Shown here: positions 13,001 to 28,000 of the stretch, piece after piece | Layout of the letters: each line of letters begins with the position of its first letter | How positions within the stretch are numbered: the first letter of the stretch is position 1 | NCBI RefSeq assembly: GCF_026151205.1 | Contig: NC_087075.1 | Span: 10,774,303-10,838,302, forward strand | DNA length: 64,000 bases | Origin: Bolinopsis microptera | Lineage: Eukaryota > Ctenophora > Tentaculata > Lobata > Bolinopsidae | Reading direction: 5' to 3' | Made by a program: the position numbers and the translations under genes | Notes under the pieces: generated by a model | What the model saw: only the letters and a program-made list of their open reading frames with translations | Database searches by the model: none | Told to the model about the DNA's origin: nothing

Positions 13001-16000
13001 TGCAGTATTGATGGAGGCCTGACTGCAAGTATCGCAATGATTTTTCTTCATTCAACATCTTAACGAGCTTGCTATGAAATTATCTTGAAGCCAGTTTCCG
13101 CATTAATCATACGATTAGTTGAATGTTCAGAAGAAAATCGGATAAGATCAAGATCGTTCACGTTGTTGAGACAAAGGATACACTTGTTATTTTTAGGAAA
13201 GGTAATAGTTCACTTTTCATTTTTTCCAAAAAATTGAAATCAAAAATTCGAAACGTTAAAATTTAGATAAAATACAAAGCTAGGCGTACACATTATCAAA
13301 TGAATTTATTAAATCCGAAAACTACGTAAAAAAGTGTCCTTACATTTCATAAATCAGATATCTTCAATTGTTTTGTGAGGTGAAACATAGTGACGTAGGA
13401 ATAAAGGCTGATTTTGGACGCTAGATTAGATTTGCCACCGTAATCTGTATAGTCAGAGATGAATTGGTCTGACTTATAAAATCAGTTCATGATCTCTCAT
13501 TTGCATTCGACAACCTAACCCCACTAACCCCTCACGGGACTGCAATGAAATTATCCTGGAGCTAGTAAAACCAAGAATCACTGTCACGATCCAAACCAAA
13601 TACCCAAATATGGTCACTTCTCCACCAGTATCCACTTTTATTTGTCTGAGCACTAGAAGCAAGATAAGTTCTTCCTCAGTCACCAACTTTACCTGTTACC
13701 GTAACAGTTCCAATTTGCTGTAAAATCATTATTGTTTCTCTCCAGTCATGCAGGCTCCAGACTGCATAAAAAGCTCAGTTTTATGACCTTAAGAGGACGG
13801 CCAGTTCGCTGTGCTGCGCTGACATCTTCAAACGGCCTTTTGGACCCAAACGAATGGCTCGTACGGTAGCTGGAAAATTTTGAAACCATACTTTTAGTTG
13901 AAACGCAAGAAAATAATTTAACGACTATGACACCGTATATACAACTAAACATTTAATTTTAAAATTGTACACTGTCGATGATTTTACCTCGTTTTCCGAC
14001 CAGCTTTAAACATATTGAACGATTATTAATGCACTGCACTACTTTTCATTTATACATTGAACCTGTACATTATACATTGCGCTTTATTTCCAATCTTGAA
14101 TTCGAGCTAACTTTAAAAGTTTAAAAGAAATAAAGCTTGAGTATGCTGACAAATCACCGCCATTAGTAGAGATCACTTGAAAGAGATAAGAACTATCACA
14201 CTGTTACACTTTGTCAAGAAACAGCAGGTTCTCATGCTGACAGAGGATTCAAGTTAAATATCTGACTGGAATAGTAATAGCTTGACCTGCAGTCTGTAGT
14301 ATTGAAATAACATGTGTTTCCATTATCCATTATGATAACATGTGTTTCACGATAATATGTTCTCCACTTTTGGAATCTCAGTCCACTGTATTGTTCTCCA
14401 TTTCCCGAAAACACCTCTCCATTTCCACCCTGCATGATATGTACGACAAGCCTAGCTTTTAAATGATTATTATAATAATCTCACTGCTAATCTCGTGCGA
14501 CTGCAGTCAGCAGTGACAACGCTTATCACTACACTTGTGCGTTAGCTAATTGCTTATGTTGTATATTGTAATGATATATTATATTGTAATGATATGTGCC
14601 GTATATTGTAATGAGGTATCGTCTAGTACATATCCCAAATACTCAAACAGGCTAAAGTTCTAGACATCAACCGTCCTGTAATTACCTCACATCCTGATCA
14701 CCTCATATCCTCTCATGTTATCTATCTGTCATAATGTGACGAAACTCAACCTTGTTATTAGCTAACCAGAGTTAACATTTAACCAACCCCTGGTCGGTCA
14801 TCCCTACCAGACGTAATCACCAGATCCCATCTGATATTTCCAGGACCAGAAGGGTGGGATCCTCTACTGTTGCTCTGTCACATTTCATCTCATGACAACT
14901 TGATCTCCGAGTTTTGATCTGCGTTGCCATGCAAGGGCACTCTACTTTTGCATTGTTGGATCTCCGATTGTTAACCTGAACCGAAAACATTTCCAGAACT
15001 CCTAAATCGCAACTCTTACACGTGCCACGAGATTAGTCTATACCTTAGCTCGGGCTCTTTAACCTGTAGAATTCTAACAATGCTACAAATCGAAAGCCTT
15101 GCTTTTATTAGGGGTACTTTTTGTCCAGAAATTTAGATTGAGGCGCCAGTTTATTGCGAAAAGTTGCGGTTGAATAATGAATATTGTTGAAAAGTGTTCC
15201 TCGGCCATTAATGATTAAGTTAATTGTAAAATGGGGCCAGAGCAAAGGTCTGGGTAACTTGTGTTCCAATATGATGGATGCTATTGGAATTCTTAATAAC
15301 ATAATGACTTTTATAGTCTACCCTTGGTTCAGCCATCGTCTTCCATTACTTGATGAAAGTTTCAAATCAAATCAAGCATACTCAATGTCATTTGAGCGTG
15401 GAACACAGCAAAAATTGGGGGATGATTCTTTATTCTTAGAAATTTCAGGGGAAATTCATTCCCCTTCCCTTAGCGAAAAATGTACATTCTTTTCTAAACC
15501 AAACTAGTGCCCGGTCCCAAGTTTCACTGTTTAACTTATCAGCGCAGTTTAAACCACGCTCATTACAGCATGCAATATTCACAATATTCAACCCCTTATA
15601 CGGAATACATAAACTCAGATTAGCATATTGAATTAACTAATCATAAGTACCTGATAAAGTATAGTCGAAATCCGATACAGCATGTTCAGCAGTAACGTGC
15701 TGTTATACATTGTACCTCTTGTGTCATACTCTGTATATCTTACTTTTACTTCACTTTCACTACACCTTATTACACTTTTACTACACCTTTACTACACCTT
15801 TACTACACCTTTACTACACCTTTACTACACCTTTACTTTACGATTACATACTTTATAATTACTGTATTATTACCGTGCGGTTATAAATTATACTTCTACA
15901 GTATTTTGTTAATTAAAGAATACATTGTAATAGTAAATTCAGTCGATCGTTCTAGTAATGTATCTCTCCACGTGCAATTGTACTTTTATTGTAGCAGATA

Positions 16001-19000
16001 ATTGGTAAATATAAAACATTGCCTGGTTTAGTACTATAATTGTACTACAGTACTACTATAATTGACTCAGACACACGGGGATTGTTTACTGTAATTGTGT
16101 CATGGCATGTACTACTTGGTTTTGTATGTTAACTTATTCTGAACAAGTGCACTTCATTGGTGTATTGTGGTCATTATTGTATGTAATTATTGATTGTATC
16201 GTATTGTATGCTTGGGAATTCTGGAAACATGTAATCGGAATTGTATCGTATTGTGATTGGCTGGGGGGATTCTGGAAACATTTAACATAGTCATTGCATT
16301 GTTTTGTTTGCTTGGAGTTGGTAATGTGAATTTTAAATCTGTACAGCTGCAGACTGCTGAATTTATGTTGTGTAGTACTCTTGAAAGTAGCAATTATTAC
16401 CTGTAGTTGTTGTAATTGTGTTTGCTAATGCAGTTCGCCCATCTATTACTCTATTAGTTTTGGTTTTATACTGTGAATACTGAATGTATGTGTCGAGTAG
16501 AAATATAAGTAGAAATAATGTAGAAATAAAGGTAGAAATAGAAGGTAGAACGTAGTTTCATGGTCACAAATAATGTTTCTGTGGAAACTATTGCTTAAAG
16601 ATAAGACCTGTACTCGTGGGATGTGGGAATTGTAACTTTGAGAAGCACCAGTAAATCATAAAGCACGTGAGCAATGAGGATAATAATAAATACTATGCGG
16701 AAAGGCCCTGATAAAATCTATATTGTGTTGAATTTGAGCAAAATCCGTGATGAGTATGTTTTCTGATAACACGACTATTGTATATAAAGTAAGCCCTTAG
16801 AATTTAAAACATAGTTTGGATCCTCGAAATCCTTAAAAAAACAAATGAATCCCCTAAAACCTGAAAATAGAGTGCAGTTTCTCCGTGAAGTTCACGTGAA
16901 GCAGGGGTGATAGTTACACACCATAATTCAATACCCTGGCTCAGGTGGTCGCTGAAATTGGGTATTTAGTAGGATTGACGTGTTAGAACTGTGTAAAGTG
17001 TGTGGTAACACAGTGCTCATGTTAACCGTAACATAGTACCTACTCCTCCTCTCTTACCTTTTCTAACCTTCTCCCTGCTTTGGAGTTTTGTAGCGTCAGT
17101 ATTTCGTGTGTATCTCGTTGTATTTGTAGTCAGTATTTGTAGTCAGTAGCCCGTTGGTCACATGCCTAAACTTCTAGGAGGTAAGGGAAATTGCTGATAA
17201 ATAAAGTTTGGTCTTTTAAAGTAAATTTGGTAGTGATAACGTTCCAAGGTTATGAGATTGATGAAAACTTAACCTACTAGATCTGGACGGTCGTTAACTG
17301 TCAGTGTTAAACAGTTTGTTACCTGCATCCCTTACAGTCCTCATTCTAATTTCTAGATGGTTCTCATTCTGTATCGTATATTTTTTTCTTCTCTTTCCAG
17401 AACATATATCGTCCGTATAATTATAACGTCTTATGTATAAGTTAAAAAACGTATAAAACGTTTATCGGAGTACTTATCAAATGTTATCCTGTGTGTATTA
17501 CTATTCAATATTCATAACGTCGCTCTACTCTGTGCGGTGTTGTAATGTCAGTATTTCGATAGTTGTTGTCAGTTTTTGTAGTATGTAAACTGTTGTTGTT
17601 GTCAGTATTTCGTCAGTCTTATGCTTATTAAGCGATTCGTAGGTAAGATTACTAAATAACAAATTTAGTTTCTTGAGAGTATGATGAAAAAAGGCGTTAT
17701 AAGTTTATGTAGGTGATAAAATACTAATCACTAGAGTCGGGAAGTAGTTACATCCTTACAGTTTTCATTGTAAATGTTCATGTTTCAGGTCCTTTTTAGA
17801 TAACGCTCCAATTTAACGTAGTTGGTCGAGTACTACCTACTAGAGTATAAGTACTAGGTTATGGAAGTAGTTAAGTGGTCTTAATCCCTCTTAATCTGCT
17901 CTGTCTCCATTCCAGGCGATGTTCTGCAGTTTTTAAAGCTTATGTTCCGTCTTCGCGGTAACTTATTAATGCTTTTCATAAAAAGTTACAATGAATTATT
18001 CATGTTATGCATCCTGGGTTTGGACAGGATATGACCCGTTTAAAATATTTCCACCACGTTACATTACATAATTCTCAATAAATATAATAGATTTGTAGTG
18101 TTGTAATTAGTTTATTTATAATTGGTTTCTCCCCAAGTTTTAGAGAATTATTTACGGACATTACTTGTCTGTAAATTTATAACGTCTTAGGTATAAAATA
18201 AATACGTTCTAGAACGTTCAGATAAAAGTATGACGATGTTTTAGAATAAATGTATGACATTAGTATAAAGATACAAGTATGGCGTAGTACAAAGTCTAAT
18301 TTATAATGATTTATGACAATGTATAAAAGATGTCACATTTTATATTGACAGTGATTATTGGATCGAGCTGCAAAATCACTTCTACAATAGTGTATATATA
18401 ATTTAACACGGCCATGTTTTGACCGTGTAAACACTGTGTGTAATGCATATTATACTTTTTCATATTTTTAACTTAATGATCTCTTGTAATATTTTTCTAG
18501 AAACATCCCCTGGCAAGTGGCAGGTGGTTGTTATACGCACATTTGTAACACGTGTTATTTTCCTGCAACGATGAGTCATCTGTAGTACTTTAGGAGTCAA
18601 GGAGTGTCCCTCTAGTTTTGTTGCTATTGTTATCTTGATAATAACATTATAAGATAAGGCCAGTAACATTTAGTCACAAATCTGTATGATCTGGGTTATG
18701 GAACTTAACACTGAAATTACAATACTACTATCGTTTTTAGGGTAATCTTGATACGTATCACTTCATAATAATGCGCTACATTGTAAGTTTTAAGAGTTAT
18801 AGACTGGATTGGGATTGCACCCTGTTTATGAGCCAGTATATTCGTGTTGTAGTGGTACGTTGTGTCCTTAATCGTTATCAGCAGGTCCCACCATTCACCA
18901 ATTTAAGTTCATGTTAAGCCATTTTTTATCAAACAAATCATCGTATAAATACTACTCAGTATAACGTAATGATCACATGATGCCACGGATAAAGTACAAG

Positions 19001-22000
19001 TACAAATACCACACCGTCTCGAGTGGTACAGCTTTACACGCCCTCTCGGGTGGGTTAGAGAGGCTAAGTAGTGGTTTAGAGAGAGGCTCGCCCTTCTCTA
19101 GTAGTGGGTTAGAAAGAGGACCCCCTCTCTTCAGCCGGTCTAGACCCCATGTTGCCAGTCTTTTTACCACCAACAACACTGTGAACAGTTCTGCAGGTAG
19201 ATTGGTGTTAGAAATACTAGATCTTATCGTTATCTCTCTTTTGGGTTTTGGTTTTGTTATTCTAGCCTTCTTGTATCTTAATATCTTTATACTAAAATAT
19301 GTATTTCCGGTGGTTCTGTCATGTCTTATATGATAGATGAGTAAATTTATCAGCACTTTCTGCACAAATTAGAGCTCAAGAAATCTTTTTGAGAGAAAAA
19401 TAGTTCAGATACCTTAAAAAGTAGTACAAGTGATAGTTGTTTTGGGCCCCGATTTTTAAGTCAAACTTATAAGATACCGCGTTCAATGAAATTTAATTCA
19501 ATTTACACGGAGCGTATTTTAATCACTATTCTTCTTCATCTTGTTTAGAAGATATGCTGAAATGTTTAAAGACAATTTACCTTCAATATCTATTTTATGA
19601 ATGAAACTATAGAACGAGCACAATAACAAGCGCATTCCATTTTCGACTACTTTCACTTTCACGTTGCAATAACTTTCTCTTTCTCTTTCAGTTAAGAAGT
19701 GTGACAGTTCTGCTAGTCTCTCCTCCACAGATTCCTGCGATTGGGATGAAAGGAAGTGAGTAAAACTGTAAAATATCTCTTCACTTTACATAAGAATAGT
19801 CCAGTTACAATTCATACTGTTCATATTTTAATAATATGTGGTATGGTGGGCTTTCAAAATTGGCAAGTGAAGCAACCTTACTTAATACTTGGCTACAAAA
19901 TAAAGGAGTACTTATATAAATCTCCGGTAAATAATAATTATTCGTAATTTTATAATTCCCCACTTTCAGGAGAACCATCTCAGCTAACATAAAGAGGAAG
20001 TTAGGAAGTGTCAGCTCTAGAAAACAAGTGCAGAGTGTGAGCGATGCCGCCCCACCCTCACCGCTGGTGCTGCTCTCTCCAGCTAATTTAATGGTACATT
20101 TTACTTTTAAAACCAGCTTATTTTAGAGATTATATTGGCTGATACCCCAATTTACCGGTCCTTCAAGTCCCTCCTCCAGAACACTTTAGAAAAACTGGGA
20201 GGTTTCATTGATATCGTGATAACTACATCACATTTCCCTGTATCTTTTGATCAGGTTTCTGGCTTGCTAGCCTACTTAGTGCTTATTTGTCGAACTCTCT
20301 TCTGACAACTAGCCACCTGGTTGTATCAGTTTTCCCTGTCTTATCAGTTATCATCTCTTTGTTATCATCTCTTTGCTGTATTTAAATGTTTATCTGTAGT
20401 GTTTTCGATCTCGCGCCAATTGTGCACGTTTTTCCTCTAGTATTACTATTATACGTGACTGCGAGAGTTGTATAGCTATGTGTATTACTAATACTACAGA
20501 TTACCCAGGATTATTTAATGCTTACTACAGATTGCACAGCATTACATAAGATAACACAGGATTACACAGGATTTTCACAGAATTACACAGGATTACATAG
20601 GATTAAAATAAAATTATAGCCCCACTATCATGAACCGTCATAATCGTTCACAATTGGATAAACATAATATCATCATTTATCATCCAAGTTGGTTTGAGTC
20701 AGAGCCAGGGTTAGCCTGATGCCCTTACGTAGAAATAATGCGTGAGGTTCTCACCAAATTGACATTAAGATTGTTAAGGTTTCGCGCATTTGTACTACAT
20801 TGGCGCATATCTTGATCGGTAAAACTATTCTGCTATTATGAGTTGGAGTTACGTGAACGGCACAGGAACGCCTTTCTTGTGGGGTGTTGGGTTCAATGTT
20901 GAGTAACCGGTTGCAGTGAATATGAAAGCCTTCATATTAAGTGGTTACTGGTTTGGTGTCGTGACTGAATTTTAACAGATCTGTGAAGGAATCTTTTAGT
21001 ATTTTACGATCAGTGAGATCACTCTCAGGGTTGTGAACGGCTTTGTTGGATTGAGACAATTGAGCTTGTAAATTGTATCTAGTTCAAGGAGTGGTTTGAT
21101 GTATCGATATCAAGGAAGGATTTCATGGATATAGTGTCTTGAGTGTTATTTCAGGGATGTAACGATATCCTAGTTGTCAATAACTACACCGAGGTTATTG
21201 TAAGGAAAGAAACATAAAATAAGCTATAATTTTACATAAAAATATGTTAAAACTTTACTCAAGACACTACAACGTCTGGGTGACCTCAGTTACAACAAAA
21301 TACGTGTTATTATACTCTGGAATGTGTTCTTGCAACTGTTTTGCAAACTCTGCAGCCGTGCAACTATGCTACGTAACACAACTTGTTAGGTCACCAAATA
21401 CTCATGACTCATGAGATAATGCCCGATCGCTTGTCAACAATCCTTAAAACATTTATACTATAATTTGCACAGGGGCGGGAAAACTTAAAACGTTAAACAG
21501 AAAATACTTAATTTGCACACTTTTTTTTTCGAACCCGCCTAAAATTCAGAAGCCTTTTTACACTTAGCATTCTTATTACATGTCTAAATAAGCGCAGTCG
21601 GCATAACAAAACCCGCGTACGCGTATAATAGTCAGTAACATATAATAGTCAGTATTAACATAATTAAGTAGGTACGGTCCCCGTTAGACGATGTTTAAAG
21701 CCCCTGCGTGCTTATTGGCCAGGTACTGCACAGGTTTGAAATGTGCACTGATGGCCGCGCTGGATCACTGGAAATATTTTTTGCTTTCAATCTAGGAACA
21801 GCTGAAAATAACATTGAATTTCTGAATTGCAACAGCAAAACAAAAAGCGTGAAATCACACAGATGCACTGTTCATGATTTTAGCAAAGCGAGCTTCAGTT
21901 AATATAACAGTTACAACTGCGACTAATTACTTTGATATAAATATACTATAATATTTGTGCGTCTAAGTAAAAGGAAGTGCAACTAAATTAATATATAAGG

Positions 22001-25000
22001 TAAATGAAGCTACGATGTACTAACGAGTAACGTAAATCAGCAGTAGCGGTACCTTGTACTAGAACTCCACTAAATTATACAACTGAATTATATAACGAAA
22101 TTGTGTAAGTTTGTGTCGGTTACTTAGAGTAGGTTTGGCTGGGATCGCTTCTGGACAATAGTATCAAGTCCGTCCTTAAATCGCTGTACAACCCTGCTCT
22201 AGAATACTTGGCAAAGTTCCTGAATTTTAGTCAGGAACTTTCTTACTTGGGTCAACGTTTCTTTCATTTGATTGCTTTTTTTCAGACACCAGAAACTTCA
22301 ATATTTTGGTTATGAAAAAAGAGTTTCGCATAATTTCACAATTGGACGAAGGCAACATTTTCTGAGAAATATGATTAATTGTTGCAGGGACCACCCACCC
22401 AAGGTCAAGATGTGGGCAGTAGGTCGTTTTGAGTTACAATTTTAAATCTGTTCAACCATCGCACGATTAATCATATTCTCTGTTTGTTTGAAGACACGCA
22501 GAGTATTCTCAATCGATATTGTTGCGTGACGTAAAACCATGTTTTATGATCATTTTGGTTCTTTCATAATCATTCATTCAGTGGACGGTGGTCGATCCTA
22601 TTTACCAATTTTCTTTCCCCCGATAAGTGCAGTCGAGAATCCACCAAACTGTCCAGTGTCCAGTGTCCATGTTTGGTAGATGACATGTTATCTAGGATAT
22701 ATTTTACTGGTTTTTAAAAGAATTATGTGATTAGAGTCCGTTAAAAGTCAAGCAATATAGTCTACATGTGTGATCGTTATCCGTATGTATAATTTTAACT
22801 AGCATCTCACGCTCGTTTACGAATTATAAACATGTTTATGGGTTCATCATTTGGTGCTTCGAAAGGAAACAAAAAGATGATTGTTTCAGCCGGATCTTTA
22901 GAGTAGCCAGTCCTTTAGTCTCAACAAAGACATGGGAAAACTTACTTATAAGTTATTGGCAACAAAAGAAAACATATTTATCTCATCCCTTTGTTGATCA
23001 CGGTTCCAACAACTTTCCACACTTTTAAAATTTTAACAACTGATTTAATGGTTAATTCTTTGAGTTTGTGTATTACCTAGGGTATTTTGTAGTAGGGTTT
23101 CTTGAGATCTAGAAAAAGCTAGGGGTGGAGAGAGGTGTGTGACTGGAATCCTTAATTATAACCTAATAAATAATAACCCAGTTTATTCTATTATTTTAAG
23201 AACCCACGATCCATTATAATTATATCCTATTAATATTAATCTTCGTTCTTCTTATTTTTATATTTATTATTTTAAAACAATTTTCTTTTTTGATCAGGTT
23301 ACTTACTGAGTTACTCTTGATATCTTCAAATCGTAATGTCATTAGAAATTATTACCAAAAATAGCTTAGGCGCTAGCTGGGCGCTATTTATAAATGTATT
23401 AGATTACATGAGCGTTGTTGAAAGGGACAGGTTTAGATAAAGGATAGATTGATAGAGAGATTTAGAGAGAGGATAAGTTTAGAGGACAAGTTTAGAGGAT
23501 AAGTTTAGAGGACAAGTGTAGAGGATAAGGTTAGAGGACAGGTGATCCCCAGGTAATAAAAAGAATTACCAAACCGCCAGTATCCAAGTATCCAAGGATC
23601 ATGCGAATAAGATTAATACTACTGGATAAATAAGTTGATGTGCCCGGTTGTACTAACTCCCCAACATGGCCCCTCTTGATACCTAACAATTTGGGACACT
23701 GACTAAATGTGGGGCACCGACTAAAATTAGTACTTGATTTCTGCTACTCTGCTACTCTGCTACCCTGCTACTATATTTGTGGAGAGTGAACGTGACTTTA
23801 TCTCCAGTGTGACCTCACAGCTCACGCGGGGATGCGACAAACCATTTATGTTTTAACTCACTTTAGATATTGTTGCCACACCATACCGTGAAAGGATTCT
23901 TTGGAATAATATGCGTGGTTTGATCTCGTTGAAAATAGGGGACAACTCCCAGCAGCAACAGCCACTACTACTAGTCCAAATATAGCAATATTAACATTAA
24001 TCATTTGTGAGGGTGTCACTTTATTGCTGCTTTTATTGATTGCTAATGCTGTATCGTTTATGCTACAGTGTGATAATTATCCGCGCAATATTGCCTTACT
24101 ACCTAGTATTCCTTTTTTTCCTATTATTCCTATTACAAAGCTATGACTTTCTATTTTTAGCGTAATCAGGCTTAACTTATTATATTTATCACACTGCTAG
24201 CAAACGCGAACCTCGTTTTCATATACGGCAGACTAATATTAATGGACATTAAATAGTTCTAACTTTATAAGACAATACAGCCTTGTATAGTATTGAGACC
24301 CCCTAAACTTCTTGGGCAAGCGAACGATTTCATTCTCAATCTCGGCCTCATTTCAGAACGATATTTTATACTTTCATATCATGTCTTATACACTTTATTG
24401 TAAAGAAGATAATATGGATTATGGTCACACCCTGCTTATTTGGAGACACAGCTACTTAAAGTCACAATATATTTGAGGGCTATTTTCTGCAGCTTTTATG
24501 CTTTGTGTGTCAAAGCTACTTTGTGTGTTTTGTTCGTTTGAATCGAGACTCGAGATAGTATTGAGCCGGAAATATCTTTTCAGATTCGTATGTGATTTCT
24601 TGAGCTTTGGTTCATCTTTGTGGGAGATTTTGGCAGGGCTACTTGAGGTTGTTAGAGGTTGAAAATAGGGAATGTCCTCAAAAATGTTTGTGGTTTTCTT
24701 ATTTATTTGCCGATCAATCCATACTAAGATATGATATTTTACTCTGTATATATTGCGATCTCCAAATTGATATAAAACCAAATTGATATAAAACCAAATT
24801 GATATAAAACCAAATTAATATAAAACCAGATTAATATAAAACCGAATTAATATAAAACCAAATTAATATAAAACCTTGCTCATTTATGCTCATTCCAACA
24901 AGATCATCAAAACCGAAAGTTTCTGGCCCTCATGACATTATATTTCTCATTATCAGGAATATATTGTTGTTTTTTCACACCGCTAATGTACCCGATTAGT

Positions 25001-28000
25001 GCAGGAATTCAGCCATTTTTCTGTTTAATAAGAGAATAAGGTAACCCGATACAATTTATCAGTGATTCGACCTCAGTAATGTTATTAACTTTTTATTTGT
25101 TGTCGGAGCTGTTCAACGAGATGCAAGTCATTTGTACTTTTCGTTCAATTGCATTGCCTTTTTTATGGTCAAAAAACCGAGTCCACAGTGTTCCCCTTCT
25201 CCTAGCTTTTACCTTGTAATCGCAGAAAACGGGAAATTATAATTCCATGATAAGATATGTATTAGTGTCGGAACGAACGACATTAGATATGCGGACTCTT
25301 TAGATAAGATTAAGCTTAAATTTAAGAGTCTATGTGCTTTAATCAAAGAACTTTATACTTCTTCAAAAGTTTATTTTCAGTCCCTTTTACCTCTGCCTTG
25401 CAAAAGCAGGCATGACTGGAGAACTAACTCTTTTGTTATGAAAATGAATAGTGTCATCAAAAAAAAAAAAAAAATGAATGTATATATCGAAGATTCCATA
25501 TGTTAGACGCTTTTCGTCCATTTTCTCTACGATACTTTGATCCACGAGTACCTCATATCAGAGATGATAGATTTTTCAAGGCTGGAGACATCCATCCCAG
25601 TGAGGCTAGGGGCATGGGTGTCCTAGCTAAACTTTATCTGAGAGCGGTTCATAGTAACTTTTTTGACCCATTCACTTTTCAGTAATTACTATTAGGGCTT
25701 TAGGGGTCAAGCTAGTTTTCATAATTCGAATTTTAAGATATATTAGACTGTGTTTTAAAAGTTTTTGGAGCTGGATGTCGGTTAACAGGGTTCCCTTAAT
25801 GCTACTAGATGATAGATCTAAGTCAATATAGATTAAGAGTTGGTATTTATAACAACAGTAAGAACCGCAGATCTAAGCAGGTTAGTATAACAGGTAACTT
25901 TGTGCCCGACATCGGGGTTCTTGATGCTTTAAGACTTTTTGTTTTGATTTATTTGTATCTCTATTTTGCATTATGTGTGATGAGTGTGACGATTGGGATG
26001 GCTTTGGAGTGTCATTTTAGACCTTTTACTGTCACAGCCTTCCACAGCATCTCAGACAATGAATTTATTCATCTCTTCCACAGTCATAGCAAAAGCTATG
26101 CTGCGGTATTAATGTTTTTTCTCTTCAAAAAAGACTGGTGGCTTTATAAAATATTAGGGGCTTCTCCTGGCTTACTTGGCAAGCTGAACTTCACTGGTCT
26201 TGAAAACAAGCCAGACAGTTACGGATACATTCAGCTAATTATGCACTACCTCAATATTATTACTGTTAGCTGCATGCTTTGGATACATACCTTGAACGCT
26301 GTCCTTTTAATTATTGTCAACCCAAGCTTACTTAACCCTGGGCCTACTACATACCTCAAGGTTGTTTCTTTTAATACGCATGGCCTGATTCCCTTCTCAC
26401 AGCTACAGTCCGACAATCCTTCTTTTGACAACACTAAAATATTTGAACTCCATCACTATATTCACTGCCATGAACCGGACATCCTCCTGATCAATGAATC
26501 TTGGCTTAAAAAGTCTATCATTGACTCTGAAGTCATACCTGAATCGTACAAAGTTTTTAGACTTGATCGTTCCTTACAAACCCATCCACCAGATCCACAG
26601 AATCCAAGAAGATTTAGGAAGCATGGGGGTGGCGTTTTAGTTGCTATACGTAGGGACATTGATATTGTATCTACTAAGTTAGAGTACAAGTGCCCGGCAG
26701 AGCTTCTTGGTATAACACTCAAATTTAGGGACGGTAGTAAACTAATTCTTTGCAGCTTCTATAGGGTAGGTACTTTAGGGGCCAACAATCATAACGCCTT
26801 CCAAGATTATGTTAGGAAGGCAAGGCAACGTAGAGGTGTTAGAGGTATTGTAATTGCAGGGGATCTTAATCTACCTGGTATTGATTGGCAGAATTACTGT
26901 AGCAGAAATCCGGTTGAACAGCTCTTTCTAGATACTTTTAGTAACTTTGGTTTAGAACAACTTATTACCAGTCCAACACATACTGGAGGAAACATTCTTG
27001 ATCTAGTCTTAACCGATAAACCCCATCTTATCTCCGATATAAAAATTTCAGAACATAATATTCCATGTAAGTCCGACCATTTTGCAGTCTCCTTTACTTT
27101 GAAATCAAAGGTGAAGCGCATCAAATCGCAAAAGAGGGAATCTTTAAATTTTAAAAGAGCAAATTGGGATGCACTTAATGCAGACCTTGCAGATATTGAC
27201 TGGCAGGCAGAGTTCACTGGTAATATGGAAACATCATGGAACAAGTTTAAGGACGTTTTAGAGCAAAGAACCAATGAACATATTCCAAAGATTAAAATTG
27301 GAGGCAGGGCCCAACCTCCTTGGTTTGACGCTGAGTCTCATCAGGCCTGCCTAGAAAAAGAAAGGCTACACAAAAGTTATAAAGAAACCACGGACCCTTC
27401 CTGCAAGGCTGAGAAGTACTTTAAGTTCTCTAAAAGCAGAAGCGATTTTAAGAAAATTGCCTCCAACAAGATGGCATCTAGCTTTGAGGACGAGGATGAT
27501 TCGAATCTAATTACAAAGAAATTCTGGTCCTATGTAAAAGCAACATCTAAGAATACTCGCATACCTGAACAAATTCACCTAGAAGATGTACACAAAAGTG
27601 ATCATTCTGACCAAGCAAACCTATTTAATACCTTTTTTCATCAACAGTTCTCATCGCCTAGTGATTATGATGTACATGTTGATAACACACTCACACAGGA
27701 TGATATTGATTATGTTTCTACCCTTTTCAGTTCGTCTAGGATAGTAGATATTCTCAAGAATTTGAATACTAGAAAAGCTATGGGACCGGATAAAATCCAT
27801 GGTGAAGTTCTTAAAAAATGTGCCTTTACGTTAGCCCCAGCACTGGAGATTCTTTTCACAAAGTGCTATGTATCCGGCTTCCTACCTTCAAATTGGAAAT
27901 ATGCAATTGTTGTTCCAGTACACAAGAAAGGCTCCAAGAATGACATTAAGAATTATAGGCCAATATCTTTGACTAGCTTAGTTATGAAAGTCATGGAAAG

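Larger units (their letters stand above)
10210..17079. other. Intron/promoter DNA between first exons C and E
   Basis: Apart from exon D and the repeats listed, no exon could be supported. The open frames at 15108-15507 on both strands and at 13474-13686 on the minus strand have no recognisable motifs or splice signals and are probably chance. Confidence 0.4.
17080..18200. repeat. Decayed tandem duplication carrying first exons E-G
   Basis: Related blocks recur in order. GTCAGTATTTCG occurs at about 17094, 17547 and 17600; ATG-exon plus GTAAG donor at 17162 and 17621; ATAACGTCTTAtGTATAA-like at about 17421 and TAACGTCTTAGGTATAA at about 18179. Divergence between units is high, so the duplication is old. 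Boundaries are approximate. Confidence 0.45.
20094..25214. other. Intron DNA without supported exons
   Basis: First part of the 36.5-kb intron between shared exons 19970-20093 and 56612-56700. It holds short ACACAGGATT repeats around 20520-20610, the minisatellites listed, and a 109-codon minus-strand open frame at 24452-24781 with no recognisable domain. Confidence 0.4.

Noticed and set aside
22831-22910. Short frame MFMGSSFGASKGNKKMIVSA
   Set aside because: Ends in a stop after 24 codons with no donor; looks like chance.
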